Shown here: one piece after another, positions 1-7,217 of the stretch
How positions within the stretch are numbered: the stretch's first letter is position 1
Layout: each line of letters starts with the position of its first letter
NCBI RefSeq assembly: GCF_030433715.1
Contig: NZ_JAROCC010000003.1
Location: forward strand, 62,001 to 126,000
Length of the DNA: 64,000 nt
Direction of reading: 5' to 3'
Origin: Sporosarcina highlanderae
Lineage (GTDB): Bacteria; Bacillota; Bacilli; Bacillales_A; Planococcaceae
Program-made: the position numbers and the translations under genes
The notes under the pieces: model-generated
The model's input: only the letters and a program-made list of their open reading frames with translations
What the model was told of the DNA's origin: nothing
Databases searched by the model: none

Positions 1-73
1 AACTGGAATAATGCCTATACTAACCGATATAAACAACGGCACAGCAAATTTGAATTACTTGGAGGCAGCAATT

Positions 74-676
74 TTGAAATTAATTATCGGTGAACAACAT
101 ATTGAGTATAAAGAGATACCATCAGCGGATGAAGTGATTGAGCTGATTAACGAAAGCGTGACGCAAGGCCATTATTTCAGCCATTTCATTGCCGACGGCG
201 AAGAAGTTTACGACGAGCATGAGGAGTATTTGGAAAGCAATTTAGACGAAATCAAGGATCTAAAGGTTGTCATTAAAACAGAAAAGGAATTTGTGAATGA
301 TGTCCTTCTATCGGCTGAGGAATATTTGCAGCGTGCAATTCCTGATATGAGCTTACTTGTCGAGGGCTTTAATCGTGTTCCGACAAGTGATATTTGGGAC
401 AGGTTTGAATTGCTATTGGGCGGGATGGAGTGGCTAAATGATATGCTTAAAGTAGTGACAAATAGTAAAGAACGTCCTACAAATTGGGAACTATTCCAAC
501 AGTTGAAGTCCAACATGCAAGCGGAGTTGTTAAAGATTCGAAAAGCGATGGAAAAGAAAAACACCAATCAAATTTCAACAATTATCAAGAATGGTCTCTT
601 GCCGTTTTTTGTTCAACTTGAAGAGGAATTTGGGAAGACGATCGATTCGGAGTTTGTTCGGAAGGATCTGAATTAA
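74..676 (+). CDS. Unrecognised acidic cytoplasmic protein
   Basis: The protein is about 200 residues, acidic, with no signal peptide, membrane segment or motif that I recognise. I chose the TTG at 74 because a GGAGG at 61-65 sits about 8 nt before it. An ATG at 11 in the same frame would add 21 residues but has no ribosome binding site. The start would then read MKLIIGEQ. The stop overlaps the first base of the next ATG (TAATG), so it is probably translationally coupled to the cupin gene. Its last 26 codons recur in degenerate form just beyond that gene (1216-1296), suggesting a past tandem duplication. Function unknown. Confidence 0.7.
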   Translation: MKLIIGEQHIEYKEIPSADEVIELINESVTQGHYFSHFIADGEEVYDEHEEYLESNLDEIKDLKVVIKTEKEFVNDVLLSAEEYLQRAIPDMSLLVEGFNRVPTSDIWDRFELLLGGMEWLNDMLKVVTNSKERPTNWELFQQLKSNMQAELLKIRKAMEKKNTNQISTIIKNGLLPFFVQLEEEFGKTIDSEFVRKDLN

Positions 677-1197
677 TGATGAAACAAGATGCAATGTATT
701 ACATTTCGAAACTTGGATTAGAACCGCATCCGGAAGGCGGGTATTATAAGCAGACGTTTGTTTCGAATGAACAGGTAACCGATAAGGAATTATCCGTCAC
801 GTATGATGGGAAGAGAAAGCTTTATACGAGCATTTATTTTCTTTTAACGTCCACTGATGTGTCACATTTTCATCGGTTGAAGTCGGATGAGTTGTGGTAT
901 TACCACGCGGGTAGCTCATTAACCGTACATATACTCCATGAAAATGGGACGTATGAAGAGATTAAGCTTGGGCTGAACCTTGAGCAAGGGGAAGTCCCGC
1001 AAGCACTCGTTCCTAAGAACTCTATCTTCGGATCATCTGTTATGGAAGAGGATGCTTTTTCCTTAGTCGGGTGCATGGTGTCTCCCGGCTTTGAATTCGA
1101 GGATTTTGAGATGTTTACACAGGAAGAGCTGCTGTCAAAGTATCCTGAGCAAGAGGAAATCATTATGAAATTAGCTTATGAAGTGCTTCCGGAATAA
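676..1197 (+). CDS. Cupin superfamily protein, DUF985 type
   Basis: The 173-residue protein matches the DUF985/cupin_5 family by its opening (LGLEPHPEGGYYKQTF near residues 14-29), the segment YFLLTSTDVSHFHRLKSDE (about 55-73) and the late VGCMVSPGFEFEDFEMF stretch. Members are single-domain beta-barrels of uncertain function, thought to act on sugars or small metabolites. The first Met overlaps the upstream stop codon, with a second in-frame Met immediately after, so the two genes form a coupled pair. Family call is firm; substrate is unknown. Confidence 0.85.
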   Translation: MMKQDAMYYISKLGLEPHPEGGYYKQTFVSNEQVTDKELSVTYDGKRKLYTSIYFLLTSTDVSHFHRLKSDELWYYHAGSSLTVHILHENGTYEEIKLGLNLEQGEVPQALVPKNSIFGSSVMEEDAFSLVGCMVSPGFEFEDFEMFTQEELLSKYPEQEEIIMKLAYEVLPE

Positions 1198-1215
1198 AGG
1201 GGGTACTTTGAGATA

Positions 1216-1296
1216 TGCCTACCTGTTTTCGAACAAATGGAGAAGGAATTTGGAGAGACGATTGATTCGGAATTTATTCGTAGGGATTTGAATTAA
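1216..1296 (+). pseudogene. 3' fragment duplicated from the gene at 74-676
   Basis: Read in frame to the TAA at 1294-1296, this stretch encodes a peptide ending EFGETIDSEFIRRDLN. The first gene ends EFGKTIDSEFVRKDLN. Similarity covers about 26 codons and fades upstream, and there is no start codon or ribosome binding site. It is best read as the relic of a tandem duplicate whose 5' part is lost or was replaced by the cupin gene. Confidence 0.75.
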
Positions 1297-1317
1297 TTAT
1301 AGTTCTTAATTTAAACA

Positions 1318-1360
1318 CCTACCTGTTAGTAGCCAACACACCTAACAGGTAGGCATTTTT
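1318..1360 (+). terminator. Rho-independent terminator
   Basis: Arms of 12 nt (CCTACCTGTTAG at 1318-1329 and its exact complement at 1342-1353) are followed by a T-rich tract. It ends the transcript of the first gene pair and the relic. Confidence 0.85.
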
Positions 1361-1373
1361 ATTTTATCTATTT

Positions 1374-1421
1374 ATGTCGTTTAATTCAGAACTTTCCTAT
1401 GTTAAACTAACTATTTAGAGA
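1374..1421 (+). repeat. Shared upstream element, copy A
   Basis: This 48-bp stretch matches 3391-3438 at about 40 of 48 positions. Both copies lie between a terminator and the start of a gene (DUF5694-type protein here, the large regulator there). At a 17-nt spacing it contains GAACTT and TATTTA, so it may hold a promoter plus a common control site. The -35 match is poor. Confidence 0.6.
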
Positions 1422-1452
1422 CAAAAAATAGTTAACTGGGGGATTATTTAAA

Positions 1453-2202
1453 ATGACCGAAATGCATAAAAAACCAACTATACTAATCTTAGGTACGTTC
1501 CATATGGGCGAGACTGCGGACGCCTATGTTACAGAGACGGATGACTTATTTTCAGAGACGAGACAAAAGGAAATCAAGGAGGTAGTGGAACGGTTATCTG
1601 CATTCAAACCGACAAAGGTGGCTGTCGAGGTGGAGAAGAAGTGGGATGCAGCTCTAAATGAAAAGTATGATGCGTACATAAATGGCGACTATGATTTAGA
1701 GATGAATGAAGTGTTTCAGCTTGGATTTAGGATTGCAAAAAAAGCAGGTCTTCCGAAAGTGGATGCGATTGACTGGATGGAAAAAGGCTCTAGGCGAAAG
1801 ACTTCCGGAGAGGTCTACCAATGGGCGAAGGAGAATCAGCCGGAGTTATTCCAGGAAATTTTCGGTTGGTTGGAAGACGGGCATGATTTACTTGCAATCG
1901 GAAATCGAACAGTAAAAGAGTGGTTTTCCTATGCGAACCAACCGGAAGTGATTAAGCAACATCATCGTATGAACCTGAACATCGCCCGATTAAAAGAAGC
2001 GGAAGCATATGTCGGCATCGACTGGTTGGTCTGGTGGTATGAGCGTAATTTAATCATGTTCTCTAATTTAATGGACTTAGCGACTTCAGGTGATGAGCGG
2101 ATTTTGTTCATTGTCGGATCGGGCCATGTTGAGATTGTTGGGAATTTCCTACGTGAAAGCGGAGCGGTCGTGATTGAGCCAGTGCTGCCGTATTTAACTT
2201 GA
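1453..2202 (+). CDS. DUF5694-type protein, TraB/ChaN-like fold
   Basis: The 249-residue protein has no signal peptide. The pattern of GTFHMGE near the N-terminus (residues 14-20), a VEVE segment near residue 57 and a C-terminal GSGHVEIV motif is that of DUF5694 proteins. These resemble the TraB/TIKI/ChaN group, whose conserved Glu and His residues may bind metal. No substrate is established. A ggggga ribosome binding site precedes the ATG by about 8 nt. It is monocistronic between two hairpins and shares its upstream 48-bp element with the regulator at 3463, which may indicate common control. Confidence 0.7.
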   Translation: MTEMHKKPTILILGTFHMGETADAYVTETDDLFSETRQKEIKEVVERLSAFKPTKVAVEVEKKWDAALNEKYDAYINGDYDLEMNEVFQLGFRIAKKAGLPKVDAIDWMEKGSRRKTSGEVYQWAKENQPELFQEIFGWLEDGHDLLAIGNRTVKEWFSYANQPEVIKQHHRMNLNIARLKEAEAYVGIDWLVWWYERNLIMFSNLMDLATSGDERILFIVGSGHVEIVGNFLRESGAVVIEPVLPYLT

Positions 2203-2237
2203 TGGGTACTGTAATGGTATAGGATAATTTTAATTCA

Positions 2238-2290
2238 TAAGATGCCTTTCTACCTCTGCAATTTTAGGTAATGAAGGTGTCTTTTTGATT
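2238..2290 (+). terminator. Weak terminator-like hairpin
   Basis: The arms around AAGATGCC-TTTCTACCT and AGGTAATGAAGGTGTCTT pair with several interruptions and are followed by a short T run. It is positioned to end the DUF5694-type transcript. Confidence 0.45.
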
Positions 2291-2387
2291 TGTAGCTTGA
2301 GCATTTTTGCTTTGTTTCTTCGATTGCGTATGAACCTTGCTGTTTAAGGGTAAAGAAGAGGTAAACAGCGAAAAGAGTGGTGCGGTT

Positions 2388-3308
2388 ATGTTTGGGATTG
2401 AAGACGATTACATAGCGCCGGATAAAGCGGTAGATGCGATTGAAGAATTTGCGGGTAGGTATCCAGGTTATCGGCGGGCGCATCCGAAAGGAATTGCTTT
2501 TGACGCAAAATTTGAGCCGAACGGGAATGTGGCATCCTTGACTAAAGCGCAACATTTGCAAGATGGAAAAGTTCAAGCTGTTGTCCGGTTTTCCCATAGC
2601 ACCGTGACGCCTGATCCGCCTGAATGGCTTGTGCCGATCAAGGGGATGGCGGTCCAGTTTTCATTGCCGGATGGCGGAGTTACGAACTTGACGATGGCGA
2701 ATGTACCAGTGTTCGTAACAAAAACGCCTGAAGCGTTTGTCAGGTTGCTAAAGATGATGACGAATGGTGAGCTGTCATGGCGTGAAAAGTGGCGTGTCCT
2801 CCGGAAAGATCCTGAATATCGGACGGTGTTAGTCCTCTTGAAGCAATTGAAACCGACTACAAGCTTTGCGGAGGAGACGTACCATGCACTCCATTCGTAT
2901 TACTTGGTGAACGAGCAAGACAAGCGGCAGGCTGTACGGTTCAGGTGGGTGCCTGTCCTTGAAGAGAATAAGGGTCTGTTAACCGGGCATATGGATGATT
3001 TGGAGACTGAGCTGATAGAGCGTATGAAAAGCGAAGATGTGCAATTTCGCCTAATGGTCCTGATAGCAGGAGAGGGTGACCTCGTGGATGATCCAAGTGT
3101 CAGGTGGCCGGAGGAACGGCCGATGATTGAAGCAGGAATTCTGACACTGAAATCAGTGAGGGAAGACGCAGCAGAGTCCCTCGTTTTTGATCCGACAATG
3201 GAAGTGGAAGGGCTTGAATGCTCGGATGATCCGATTCTCCGATATCGGTCTCCAGTTTATGCGGAATCGTCGGGAAGGCGATTACGGGAGGAACGGTTGC
3301 CTAAATAA
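2388..3308 (+). CDS. Catalase-family haem protein (SrpA-like)
   Basis: This is a single-domain, catalase-related protein of about 306 residues, much shorter than true monofunctional catalases (about 480). The expected distal His sits in RRAHPKG (about residue 32). The RFSHS strand, an NLTMANVPVF segment (catalases have NxxVF here) and a C-terminal RYRSPVYAESSGRR segment with the probable proximal Tyr are all present. Such proteins bind haem and usually have peroxidase-like rather than strong catalase activity. The ATG at 2388 is preferred, though its ribosome binding site is weak (gagtgg). A TTG at 2337 would add 17 residues with no visible site. It is monocistronic. Confidence 0.8.
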   Translation: MFGIEDDYIAPDKAVDAIEEFAGRYPGYRRAHPKGIAFDAKFEPNGNVASLTKAQHLQDGKVQAVVRFSHSTVTPDPPEWLVPIKGMAVQFSLPDGGVTNLTMANVPVFVTKTPEAFVRLLKMMTNGELSWREKWRVLRKDPEYRTVLVLLKQLKPTTSFAEETYHALHSYYLVNEQDKRQAVRFRWVPVLEENKGLLTGHMDDLETELIERMKSEDVQFRLMVLIAGEGDLVDDPSVRWPEERPMIEAGILTLKSVREDAAESLVFDPTMEVEGLECSDDPILRYRSPVYAESSGRRLREERLPK

Positions 3309-3324
3309 TAGTGATTTAGTAAGA

Positions 3325-3377
3325 CAGCCTAAAAAATCTGCATTTTGCGGATTTATTAGGCTGTTGGTGTTTTTTTA
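3325..3377 (+). terminator. Rho-independent terminator after the catalase-family gene
   Basis: The arms CAGCCTAA... (from 3325) and ...TTATTAGGCTG (to 3363) are followed by a run of seven T at about 3370-3376. Confidence 0.8.
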
Positions 3378-3390
3378 TTACCTTCCAAAC

Positions 3391-3438
3391 ATGTCATTCA
3401 ATTCAGAACCTTCCTGTGATAAACTTACTATAAAGAGA
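3391..3438 (+). repeat. Shared upstream element, copy B
   Basis: About 40 of 48 bases match 1374-1421. In this copy GAACCT and TATAAA are 17 nt apart, the better of the two promoter-like arrangements, directly upstream of the MalT-like regulator. Confidence 0.6.
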
Positions 3439-3462
3439 TATTAATAGGGTAGGTGAGAATCG

Positions 3463-6400
3463 ATGCAGACAAAACCGGTATTACTTTCGAAGCTGATGCC
3501 GCCGATGCCGTCCGTTACATATATGCGAAGGGCGACATTCATTAAAAAGATGAAAATGGCGAAGCGGGTGAAGCTTACGCTGTTGCATAGTGGTGCGGGT
3601 TACGGGAAGAGTTCCGGACTGGCAGCTTATTTTCATGACACGCGAGCGTTATATAGCTGGTATTCCGTCACGCAGGAAGATGATGATATCCTTCCGTTCA
3701 TCACGTATTTGACCGAAAGTATCCGACGGGTTTGTCCGCATTTTGGAGACTCGCTATCCGAGTGGGATACGCCCGAGATGTTTCCGAGGGAAATGGATCT
3801 TGAGCGTTGGCTTGCTTTGTTTATGAATGAGCTTGTTGAAATAGAGCGACCATTTTTCATCGTTATTGATGATTTCCATTACGTTGACCACGTTTTTCAA
3901 ATCACTTATTTAATCGAAAAGATGATTGGGTTGTTGCCACCACAAGTTCATCTCGTCGTTGCTACGCGGAATCGTCCGCGTTGGTCGGGTTTGGTTAAGT
4001 TGAAATTGACGGGACAATTGAACGAATTGGTAGAAGAGGATCTTTTATTCTTAGAGGATGAAGTCTCGGTTTTCTTTGAGGATTATTTTGACCAGATCTT
4101 GACTTCTGATGAGGCGGCTTCGATTATCAGGTTGACTGAAGGATGGGCAATTGCTGTGAATCTGTTGGCTATTCATCTTGCAGGAGCAGAAGGTGATTTG
4201 GCGGTTGAAATGAAACCCGCGTTGCATGATTTATTTGCCTATCTTTCAGAAGAAGTTTTCAATCGGATGACTGGGGAGGAACAGGAGTGGGCACTATCTT
4301 TTTCCATTTTTCCTATGTTTTCCGAGGAACTTATTGAATCTTTTTACGGAGATAAAGCTGTTTCAATTCTTCAAGAGCTTGCGGGCCGACATGTGTTCAT
4401 TCAGGCAATCGGTGAAGGGTCCTACCGCTATCATGCCCTTTTCCAACAATTTTTGGAGAGGAAGTGGCAGACGGTCAACATGCAGCAATATGAGGAAATT
4501 CAAAAGAAAGCGGCTGAATTTTATCTCCATCGGAAGGAGCCGATTCAAGCCATTTCTCACTCAATCAAGTGCGGGGATGGACAGTTCATAGGAAAAATAA
4601 TAACAGAAAATGGGTCTTCATTAATAAAATCAGGACAGTTCGAATGGCTACTTGAAATACTAAAGGGACTTAGTTTTGAAATGCGGGAGACTTATTATCC
4701 CCTTTATTACTATGAAGGGGAGGCCCATCGGTATCGCGCATTTTACGAGAAAGCAAGGGAAGCTTATTCAAAATGCATTCAGATTGCCGAAAAGGTAGGC
4801 GATGATTATTATGCGGGCAGAGCAAATGCAGGGATCGCTCATATTTACTTGGATACAATCCAACCCGGATTGGCGGATTCTTATTTAATGAACGCGATTC
4901 TATTAGCTGAAAAAAGTGAGAATACCACACCTCTTGAAATGGAGTTATTAAAACGGCAATTTGCGGAGAATCTTGTCAATTTGGGAAGAGCGTCAGCAGC
5001 GGCAGAATGGGTGGAACGGGAAATTCACGATAAAAGCATTTTGCGAGAAGGAAACTTGGATGCACGGATTGCGTTGAGAAGGGGCAATTTAATTGAAACT
5101 CAAGCTATTTTGTCTTCAAGAGTAGACGATTCCACACTGCCCGATGCCCATCGCGAAACAGACGTCTTGCTTTCTTTGGTTTATGCGATGACAGGCCAAA
5201 CCGAGCAGGCAATGGAAAGTGCAGCAAAGGGAATCAAGTTAGGCGTCGCCGAAAAATCAGGTTTCATCGAAGCAGTTGGCCGCATTCGAATGGGACATTC
5301 GCAAATACTTGCCGACCCTACCGATTTAATTACACCTAAGGAATTTTACATACAGGCGATTCAACGAATGGACGAGTTGAATGTTTCACGCGGCAACGCG
5401 GAGGCCTACATGGGGTTATCCATATTGGCTACAAAGGAAGGGAATTATTCCGAAGCAATCCAATACGGAAAAGCGGGTTTGCATGAAACGGAACGTGTGA
5501 ATGATGGTTGGTTGTCGGGATTAATACATGTCGGCTTGTCGATTGTCTACTTTTACGCGCGCAATGAAAAGGAAAGTGAAAGGCATCTCCAAGAAGCGGA
5601 GCGGATATTTAAGGAATGCGGAGATCATTATGGAGAGATGGTCACTGCATTTTGGCTCATGGCAATCTATGACCGAATGGCTGATGATGATTTATTCCGG
5701 ACTTATTCAAAACAATGCTTCTCCCTTATGATGACGCATCATTACTCATTCTTTTTATCATCCGATACTCTATTCGGCCCGTTCGACCGCCAATCCATCC
5801 ATCCGTTAGTGCTGAAGGCGGCGCGCTTGCTTCCTTGCGATGAAGGCATCCAACAAGCGGTCCACTTCCTTCAACTTGATGATGCTGTATCCCATCCCGG
5901 TTACAAATTGGACGTTCGCGTCTTAGGACCATTCACAATGTATCTTGGATTCGACGAGGTCGATGAGCGGAAATGGCAGCGGGATAAAGCGAAAGAACTT
6001 TTCCTTTATTTACTACTGAATAAAAATCGATACGTTCCGAAAGAAGAAATCATGCAGGCATTATGGATGGATGCCGATGAGAAAAGCGCTGACCGGGATT
6101 TCAAGGTAGCACTGAATGCTTTATTAAAAGTAATTGAACCAAAACGTAGCGCAAGGGAACCATCCTTTTTCATCCTTCGCAAACAAACGATGTACCGGCT
6201 GAATCCAAAAGCCGAAATTCGAAGCGACTTGGATCAATTCAATCAACATATGGAAAAAGGACTTTCGGAAAAAGACGCAAAACAAACCGTCGAATCCTTA
6301 CTGAAAGCAGCTTCACTATACAAAGGAAAACTATTCGAGGAAAAATTATCGGTTGAGTGGATAGCCCATCAACGCGACCAAACCGAACAGCATTTCATCC

Positions 6401-6663
6401 AAGTAATCGAAAGGCTCGCCCAATCCTTCACCCGACTGCGTGATTACGGCAAAACAATCGAATGGGCAGAACGGCTATTGCATATTGAACCGACATGGGA
6501 AGAAGCCTACCGCCTACTCATGTACGCACACTACCAACTCCAAAACCGCCCGCAATCAATCAAGTGGTACATGAAATGCAAAGCAGTTCTACAAGAAGAA
6601 TACTCAATCGAACCAATGGAAACAACAGAGCAGATGTATAGAATGATCATGAACGAATTGTAA
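3463..6663 (+). CDS. MalT-like ATP-dependent transcriptional regulator with SARP-like C-terminus
   Basis: The 1066-residue protein is a large signal-integrating (STAND-type) activator. Residues 43-50 (SGAGYGKS) form a Walker A loop, and FFIVIDDFHYVD around 130-142 is the Walker B region. Residues about 330-810 are helical TPR-like repeats. From about 815 the segment starting LDVRVLGPFTMYLG looks like an OmpR-type winged helix, followed by a helical BTAD domain to the end. Known MalT proteins carry a LuxR-type helix-turn-helix instead. ATP and an inducer probably drive oligomerisation. It has its own terminator and lies just upstream of the ABC-transporter cluster on the same strand, so it is the obvious candidate activator of that cluster. 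The inducer is unknown. Confidence 0.85.
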   Translation: MQTKPVLLSKLMPPMPSVTYMRRATFIKKMKMAKRVKLTLLHSGAGYGKSSGLAAYFHDTRALYSWYSVTQEDDDILPFITYLTESIRRVCPHFGDSLSEWDTPEMFPREMDLERWLALFMNELVEIERPFFIVIDDFHYVDHVFQITYLIEKMIGLLPPQVHLVVATRNRPRWSGLVKLKLTGQLNELVEEDLLFLEDEVSVFFEDYFDQILTSDEAASIIRLTEGWAIAVNLLAIHLAGAEGDLAVEMKPALHDLFAYLSEEVFNRMTGEEQEWALSFSIFPMFSEELIESFYGDKAVSILQELAGRHVFIQAIGEGSYRYHALFQQFLERKWQTVNMQQYEEIQKKAAEFYLHRKEPIQAISHSIKCGDGQFIGKIITENGSSLIKSGQFEWLLEILKGLSFEMRETYYPLYYYEGEAHRYRAFYEKAREAYSKCIQIAEKVGDDYYAGRANAGIAHIYLDTIQPGLADSYLMNAILLAEKSENTTPLEMELLKRQFAENLVNLGRASAAAEWVEREIHDKSILREGNLDARIALRRGNLIETQAILSSRVDDSTLPDAHRETDVLLSLVYAMTGQTEQAMESAAKGIKLGVAEKSGFIEAVGRIRMGHSQILADPTDLITPKEFYIQAIQRMDELNVSRGNAEAYMGLSILATKEGNYSEAIQYGKAGLHETERVNDGWLSGLIHVGLSIVYFYARNEKESERHLQEAERIFKECGDHYGEMVTAFWLMAIYDRMADDDLFRTYSKQCFSLMMTHHYSFFLSSDTLFGPFDRQSIHPLVLKAARLLPCDEGIQQAVHFLQLDDAVSHPGYKLDVRVLGPFTMYLGFDEVDERKWQRDKAKELFLYLLLNKNRYVPKEEIMQALWMDADEKSADRDFKVALNALLKVIEPKRSAREPSFFILRKQTMYRLNPKAEIRSDLDQFNQHMEKGLSEKDAKQTVESLLKAASLYKGKLFEEKLSVEWIAHQRDQTEQHFIQVIERLAQSFTRLRDYGKTIEWAERLLHIEPTWEEAYRLLMYAHYQLQNRPQSIKWYMKCKAVLQEEYSIEPMETTEQMYRMIMNEL

Positions 6664-6691
6664 GGAAGCAGAGTGGGGGCTTCCTTTTTTT
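6663..6691 (+). terminator. Terminator of the regulator gene
   Basis: GGAAGC (6664-6669) pairs with GCTTCC (6679-6684), followed by a run of T, directly after the stop codon. Confidence 0.85.
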
Positions 6692-6739
6692 GTTAGATTC
6701 TATTAATGGGAGAGTCGATGGAGTATTTTGTTGTTCAAT

Positions 6740-6886
6740 GGGAAGTCAGTGGCAGTCTACGGAAAGTTCCTGGCGTTAAATGGGAAGTCAAAGGGGATCT
6801 ATGGGAAGTCTCCGACGTTCTACGGGAAGTCGACAGGATTCTATGGGAAGTCACCGCCATTCTACGGGAAGTCCCAAGCAATTTCA
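6740..6886 (+). repeat. 21-bp tandem repeat array, seven units
   Basis: Units begin GGGAAGTC at 6740, (variant) 6761, 6782, 6803, 6824, 6845 and 6866, an exact 21-nt period, with a common tail like ATTCTAC or ATTCTAT. The period keeps two frames open, giving peptides such as YGKSPPF, but there is no ribosome binding site or conserved protein. A shorter array of the same family lies at 16154-16202, beyond the far end of the ABC cluster. Confidence 0.85.
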
Positions 6887-6993
6887 TTCCCGCAGGAGTC
6901 TATATGCACTTAGAACCCCCTGATGAGCCAAATGCACTTAACCAACAATGCCCTTTTAAAAAGAAATTACTAATTGATTTGCAGTAGTTGATT

Positions 6994-7118
6994 GTAGTGG
7001 AGGGCGGCGACTCCTTGGGGATTAGCGGGACAGGTGAGACCCTGGACGGAGCGCAGCGAAGGAAGCGGCTCACCGCCCGCCCCCAGGAAAGCGTCCGCCA
7101 GGAACGGAAAGCAACGGC
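6994..7118 (+). repeat. Dispersed structured element, copy 1
   Basis: This GC-rich element of about 120 nt starts around GGCGGCGACTCC and ends around AAAGCGTCCGCC...CGG. It is homologous to 23991-24118, 26850-26970 and the reverse-strand copy at 59171-59294. Here the inner stem is GCGGG...CCCGC with GGTGAG...CTCACC, and the next stem is TTGGGG...CCCCCA. It lies upstream of and co-directional with the ABC substrate-binding gene. Confidence 0.8.
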
Positions 7119-7175
7119 CATCTTTAGTCCATGTAACTGAAATGCAACTCCCATCCCATAGAGTAATAGACAGAA

Positions 7176-7189
7176 AGAAAGCGGTTACA
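7176..7189 (+). promoter_or_regulatory. Candidate CcpA cre site
   Basis: AGAAAGCGGTTACA matches the cre consensus TGWAANCGNTNWCA except at the first base. It lies 29 nt before the start of the ABC substrate-binding gene, a position fit for catabolite repression by roadblock or promoter occlusion. The call rests on the motif only. Confidence 0.65.
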
Positions 7190-7217
7190 AAAAACAGTAG
7201 GAGAGAGGAGTTGCAGT

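Noticed and set aside
2250-2597. Reverse-strand reading frame opposite the catalase-family gene
   Set aside because: No ribosome binding site or recognisable family; it mirrors codon bias of the forward gene.
6706-6987. Open reading frames across the 21-bp repeats, 93 and 61 codons
   Set aside because: They are open only because the period is a multiple of three without stops. No ribosome binding site or conserved sequence supports translation.
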